24,632 bases of DNA, taken from positions 1 through 24,632 of the forward strand of contig JAHIKO010000068.1 of NCBI GenBank assembly GCA_018897535.1, in the 5' to 3' direction. A model generated the notes under the pieces. That model was not told the origin of the DNA. It saw only the letters and a program-made list of their open reading frames with translations, and did not search any database. Made by a program: the position numbers and the translations under genes. Source of the stretch: Candidatus Dependentiae bacterium. Lineage in GTDB: Bacteria; Babelota; Babeliae; Babelales; UASB340. This document shows positions 22,384-24,632 of this stretch, one piece after another. The number at the start of each line of letters is the position of its first letter. Position 1 is the stretch's first letter.

Positions 22384-23145
22384 TTATTTAATCAAAACAT
22401 TTTCAACAATATTAAAAGAAATTTGTTCTTGAATTTTATTTTCAGATTCAAATAACATATCACCATTTTCTAAAACATCTTTAAATTTACCGATAATTAT
22501 TTTGCCATCAAATTTATGTATCAAAATATTTTTATTTTTTAAATAACTTAACTTGTCGCGCCATATATTAAAAATATTATCAAATTCAAAATTTAACCAT
22601 TTTTTATAAAATTTATCGATACTATTCAAAATATCTTTTTGCAAAATTTCTTTATTTATTATTTTTTCAGAAATTTCTCGTAAGCTTATTGCTTTTAAAT
22701 TTAATATCTTATCTTTAATTAAGTTATTTACATTTATAGCAAAACCAAAAATCACACCTAAAATTTTATCCTCTTGCCATACAACTTGCGATATAATTCC
22801 ACCAACTTTATAATTTTCATAATTAAAATCGTTGGGCCATTTTAAATTTATATTAAATTTTTCAAGTTTTTCTAAGATTCCAAGAGTGATAGCCATATTT
22901 AAATTACTTAATTTAACCTCCAGCTCTTCACCCGTTAAATTATTAAAAATTTTAGGTTTTAGTAAAAGAGTCACAACAAGTTGATCTTTATCAAATATCC
23001 AAGATCTATTTTGTCGCCCACGCGTAAATTCATGCTCATCAGCAATAAAAATTGATCCATCCGGAGCTGAATCCATATTTTCTTTTGCCCATTCCAAAGA
23101 ATTATAAATTTTTTTTTCGTGATAAACCTTAGAACCTATGATCAT
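22384..23145 (-). CDS. birA: Biotin-protein ligase BirA, no DNA-binding domain
   Basis: 253 residues. The biotin/lipoyl ligase core carries TRGRQNRSW (41-49), the family's G-R-G-R-x-x-R-x-W biotin/ATP loop with Thr in place of the first Gly, then KWPND (102-106) and KVGGI (113-117). A small SH3-like C-terminal domain (NILIHKFDGKIIIGKFKDV) follows. It joins biotin to the carrier lysine of biotin-dependent carboxylases via biotinyl-AMP. There is no N-terminal helix-turn-helix, so it should not repress a biotin operon. The start overlaps the smpB stop by 4 bases (ATGA), the last step of a DUF2062-smpB-birA unit. No biotin-dependent enzyme is present in the window. Confidence 0.92.
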   Translation of the reverse strand: MIIGSKVYHEKKIYNSLEWAKENMDSAPDGSIFIADEHEFTRGRQNRSWIFDKDQLVVTLLLKPKIFNNLTGEELEVKLSNLNMAITLGILEKLEKFNINLKWPNDFNYENYKVGGIISQVVWQEDKILGVIFGFAINVNNLIKDKILNLKAISLREISEKIINKEILQKDILNSIDKFYKKWLNFEFDNIFNIWRDKLSYLKNKNILIHKFDGKIIIGKFKDVLENGDMLFESENKIQEQISFNIVENVLIK

Positions 23146-23591
23146 ATTTTATACTTACTTTCACGAGCCTCGTGACGCAAAATATCTTTTTCGCGTAATT
23201 CTCGTTTTTGGCTTGCTGCTTTTTTGTGTTTTCCAATACCTAATTCAACCTTTATTAATCCCTTTTGATTGAAATAGATGCTTAATGGAATTATAGTCAT
23301 GCCCTTTTTTGAAATTTCACCAATTAATTTATTTATTTCTTTTTTATGTAACAAAAGTTTTCTTGATCTTCTTGATTTGTCTTCTTTTATGTATGCGTGA
23401 GAATATGGTGCAATATGACAATTAAGTAAATTAATTTCACCGTTATGCATTGTTGCATAAGAATCAACAAGTGAAATATTATTCTGTCTGATAGATTTTA
23501 CCTCATCGCCGGTTAATGCAATTCCGGCTTCAATTGTCTCTTTTATTTCATAATCATGAAAAGCTTTTTTATTTTTATTTATTATTTTCAT
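23142..23591 (-). CDS. smpB: SsrA-binding protein SmpB
   Basis: 149 residues. Family marks: N-K-K-A-F-H-D-Y-E-I near the start, ALTGDEVKSIR (G-x-E-V-K-S-[IL]-R in the family), HIAPY, RSRKLLLHKKEI, and the basic C-terminal tail GKHKKAASQKRELREKD that enters the mRNA channel of the stalled ribosome. SmpB binds the tRNA-like domain of tmRNA and delivers it with EF-Tu; its RNA partner is encoded at 11687-12043. The start overlaps the upstream stop by 4 bases and its own stop overlaps the birA start, so all three should be translationally coupled. Confidence 0.97.
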   Translation of the reverse strand: MKIINKNKKAFHDYEIKETIEAGIALTGDEVKSIRQNNISLVDSYATMHNGEINLLNCHIAPYSHAYIKEDKSRRSRKLLLHKKEINKLIGEISKKGMTIIPLSIYFNQKGLIKVELGIGKHKKAASQKRELREKDILRHEARESKYKI

Positions 23592-24055
23592 AACTTGTTA
23601 TTTTCATAATTTTTTTTAAATTTTTTAACCAATCCCTTAAATAAAAAGTAAACAGGCGTGTAAAAGGCAAAGGCAAATAATAACCCTAAAATATTTCCCC
23701 CAACCAAAAATGACCAGATACAAATTTTACCAGATCCAAAAATACGCGCCAGCGATATTGTCCAAGTTGGATTAAATCCTAAAAAAGTATGTATTAACCA
23801 ATAGCCAAAAAAATAATCAAAGCTATAAAAAGCTACCATGGTCCAGGGATTATTAAATGATGTAGCTAAAAAAAGAATTGGAAAATTTAGCTTAAAAAGA
23901 AATTTGGCAGCAAACATCATTCCAGTATGCAATCCCGGAAACGGTGAAAAGGCTATATAAATTCCTGTACAAAAAGATTGAGTTAACTTTTTAACGGACC
24001 AACCATCAGTAAAGGCCTTTTTTAAAGTTGCTTTAATTTTATCTAAAACTTGCAT
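23588..24055 (-). CDS. DUF2062 membrane protein
   Basis: 155 residues with AAAAGG 5 bases before the ATG. The opening helix is basic, then comes the DUF2062 pattern: S-x-x-x-G-I-Y-I-A-F-S-P-F-P-G-L-H-T (G-x-F-x-x-x-x-P-x-x-G-x-[QH]-T in the family), N-F-P for the conserved Asn-rich step, SFNNPWTMVAFY (the N-P-x-T motif), and a Gly-rich late membrane segment (VGGNILGLLFAFAFY). Three or four membrane helices are expected, with a basic cytoplasmic tail. The biochemical role of DUF2062 is not established. It heads the coupled unit with smpB and birA. Confidence 0.85.
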   Translation of the reverse strand: MQVLDKIKATLKKAFTDGWSVKKLTQSFCTGIYIAFSPFPGLHTGMMFAAKFLFKLNFPILFLATSFNNPWTMVAFYSFDYFFGYWLIHTFLGFNPTWTISLARIFGSGKICIWSFLVGGNILGLLFAFAFYTPVYFLFKGLVKKFKKNYENNKL

Positions 24056-24120
24056 TAAAACCTTTTTTGTTAAAAACTAAAACATGTGTTATTAATAATT
24101 TCAAGATAAGGAGATTTAGC

Positions 24121-24632
24121 ATGCATATCAATAAAAAAATAATTTATTTATTATTCAGTTTAGTATTTATATCTTTTTGTTGCAAAAATTATTTAAATGC
24201 AGGTTTTAGTTCAAAGGGTTACATCCAAGTTAACCCAAATTGGAAATCAACCCCGACATTTAGAATATTGTTTAACGGCAAACAAACAAGAAATGACGAA
24301 AATGGCTTTTACTCATTTCCAATGGATCAATATATTGATAAATATTCTTTTTTAGTCTGCAAGCACATTCAAAAAAAAGTCGATAAAACAAACACATTAA
24401 AATATTTGCGAGTAAGAGTAGAAAAACCTTACAAAATGTACAGCTTTAAAAGATCTGTCGATGGTAAAAAGTGGATTCAAAAAGAAAAAAATTTGAAAAA
24501 GAAAAATTTTATAATTCCTGATAATTGCATAATAGTTTTAATAAATCCTAAATATATAGAACAAGTCGAAGTTTGGAGCGTAAATCCGGGAGCTAATTTT
24601 TTAAAATTACCTAAAATTAAATTAAAAGATAA
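24121..24632 (+). CDS. Secreted hypothetical protein, 3' end outside window
   Basis: An open frame from the ATG at 24121 with an excellent AAGGAGA ribosome site runs 170 codons to the right edge without a stop. The signal peptide is about residues 1-27 (MHINKKIIYLLFSLVFISF, then CCKNYLNA); the Cys-Cys is not in a convincing lipobox. The visible mature part (GFSSKGYIQVNP..., then FRILFNGKQTR and NGFYSFP) looks beta-rich and basic, with a Lys-rich central loop. The N-x-x-G-F-Y-x-F motif is reminiscent of small beta-sandwich domains, but no family is recognised. Confidence 0.7.
   Translation, partial: MHINKKIIYLLFSLVFISFCCKNYLNAGFSSKGYIQVNPNWKSTPTFRILFNGKQTRNDENGFYSFPMDQYIDKYSFLVCKHIQKKVDKTNTLKYLRVRVEKPYKMYSFKRSVDGKKWIQKEKNLKKKNFIIPDNCIIVLINPKYIEQVEVWSVNPGANFLKLPKIKLKD

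Noticed and set aside
1..24632. Mobile element, prophage, CRISPR array or defence island
   Set aside because: No transposase, integrase, Cas gene, regularly spaced repeat or restriction gene was seen; gene style is uniform apart from normal low-complexity variation.

Overview
This strongly AT-rich window is a dense bacterial chromosome segment. It combines housekeeping genes (adk end, ftsL-ftsI, rarA, trxB, tmRNA, ksgA, leuS, a small transaldolase, birA, smpB) with many lineage-specific proteins that carry N-terminal signal peptides. Shine-Dalgarno sites (GGGG or AGGA types) precede most genes, strand switches are frequent, and intrinsic terminators separate most convergent pairs. Nothing looks like a phage, an insertion sequence or a CRISPR array. 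The mix of a small walled bacterium, secreted unknowns, a secreted C11 protease and an ATAD3-like AAA ATPase suggests a host-associated lineage such as Candidatus Dependentiae (TM6/Babeliae). That assignment is an inference from gene style; there is no rRNA here to prove it.

Layout. 1-1.9 kb: the 3' end of adenylate kinase, a secreted protein with an acidic Ser/Asp tail, and a small secreted protein, with a perfect palindromic terminator between the last two. 1.9-3.8 kb: a minus-strand ftsL-ftsI division pair. 3.9-7.0 kb: a redox block with a Cys-rich small lipoprotein, a DsbD-beta type electron transporter, and, divergent from the latter, a thioredoxin reductase-thioredoxin fusion with an N-terminal lipobox or membrane anchor. 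7.0-8.6 kb: a membrane AAA ATPase with the domain order and signature words of mitochondrial ATAD3. 8.6-11.6 kb, minus strand: trxB (with a degenerate NADPH-phosphate motif) overlapping rarA, then a secreted helical-repeat protein. 11.7-12.1 kb: tmRNA on the minus strand with an unusual short tag, ANNNVAFA. 12.2-16.5 kb, plus strand: ksgA, a tandem pair of secreted paralogues, and a secreted protein with three internal repeats. 16.5-18.6 kb, minus strand: a Nudix-type hydrolase and a secreted clostripain-family protease. 18.9-22.4 kb, plus strand: leuS, an FSA/TalC-type transaldolase and a tiny, extremely acidic protein. 22.4-24.1 kb, minus strand: DUF2062, smpB and birA, joined by 4-base stop/start overlaps. 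The window closes inside another secreted protein gene.

How the genes may work together. The fused TrxR-Trx and DsbD-beta could form a membrane-tethered thiol-reducing chain that delivers electrons to exported proteins, with the neighbouring Cys-rich lipoprotein as one possible acceptor. SmpB and tmRNA, 11 kb apart, are the trans-translation pair. The most unusual elements are the ATAD3-like ATPase, the anchored TrxR-Trx fusion beside DsbD-beta, the second TrxR lacking the NADPH-phosphate motif, and the ANNNVAFA tag.
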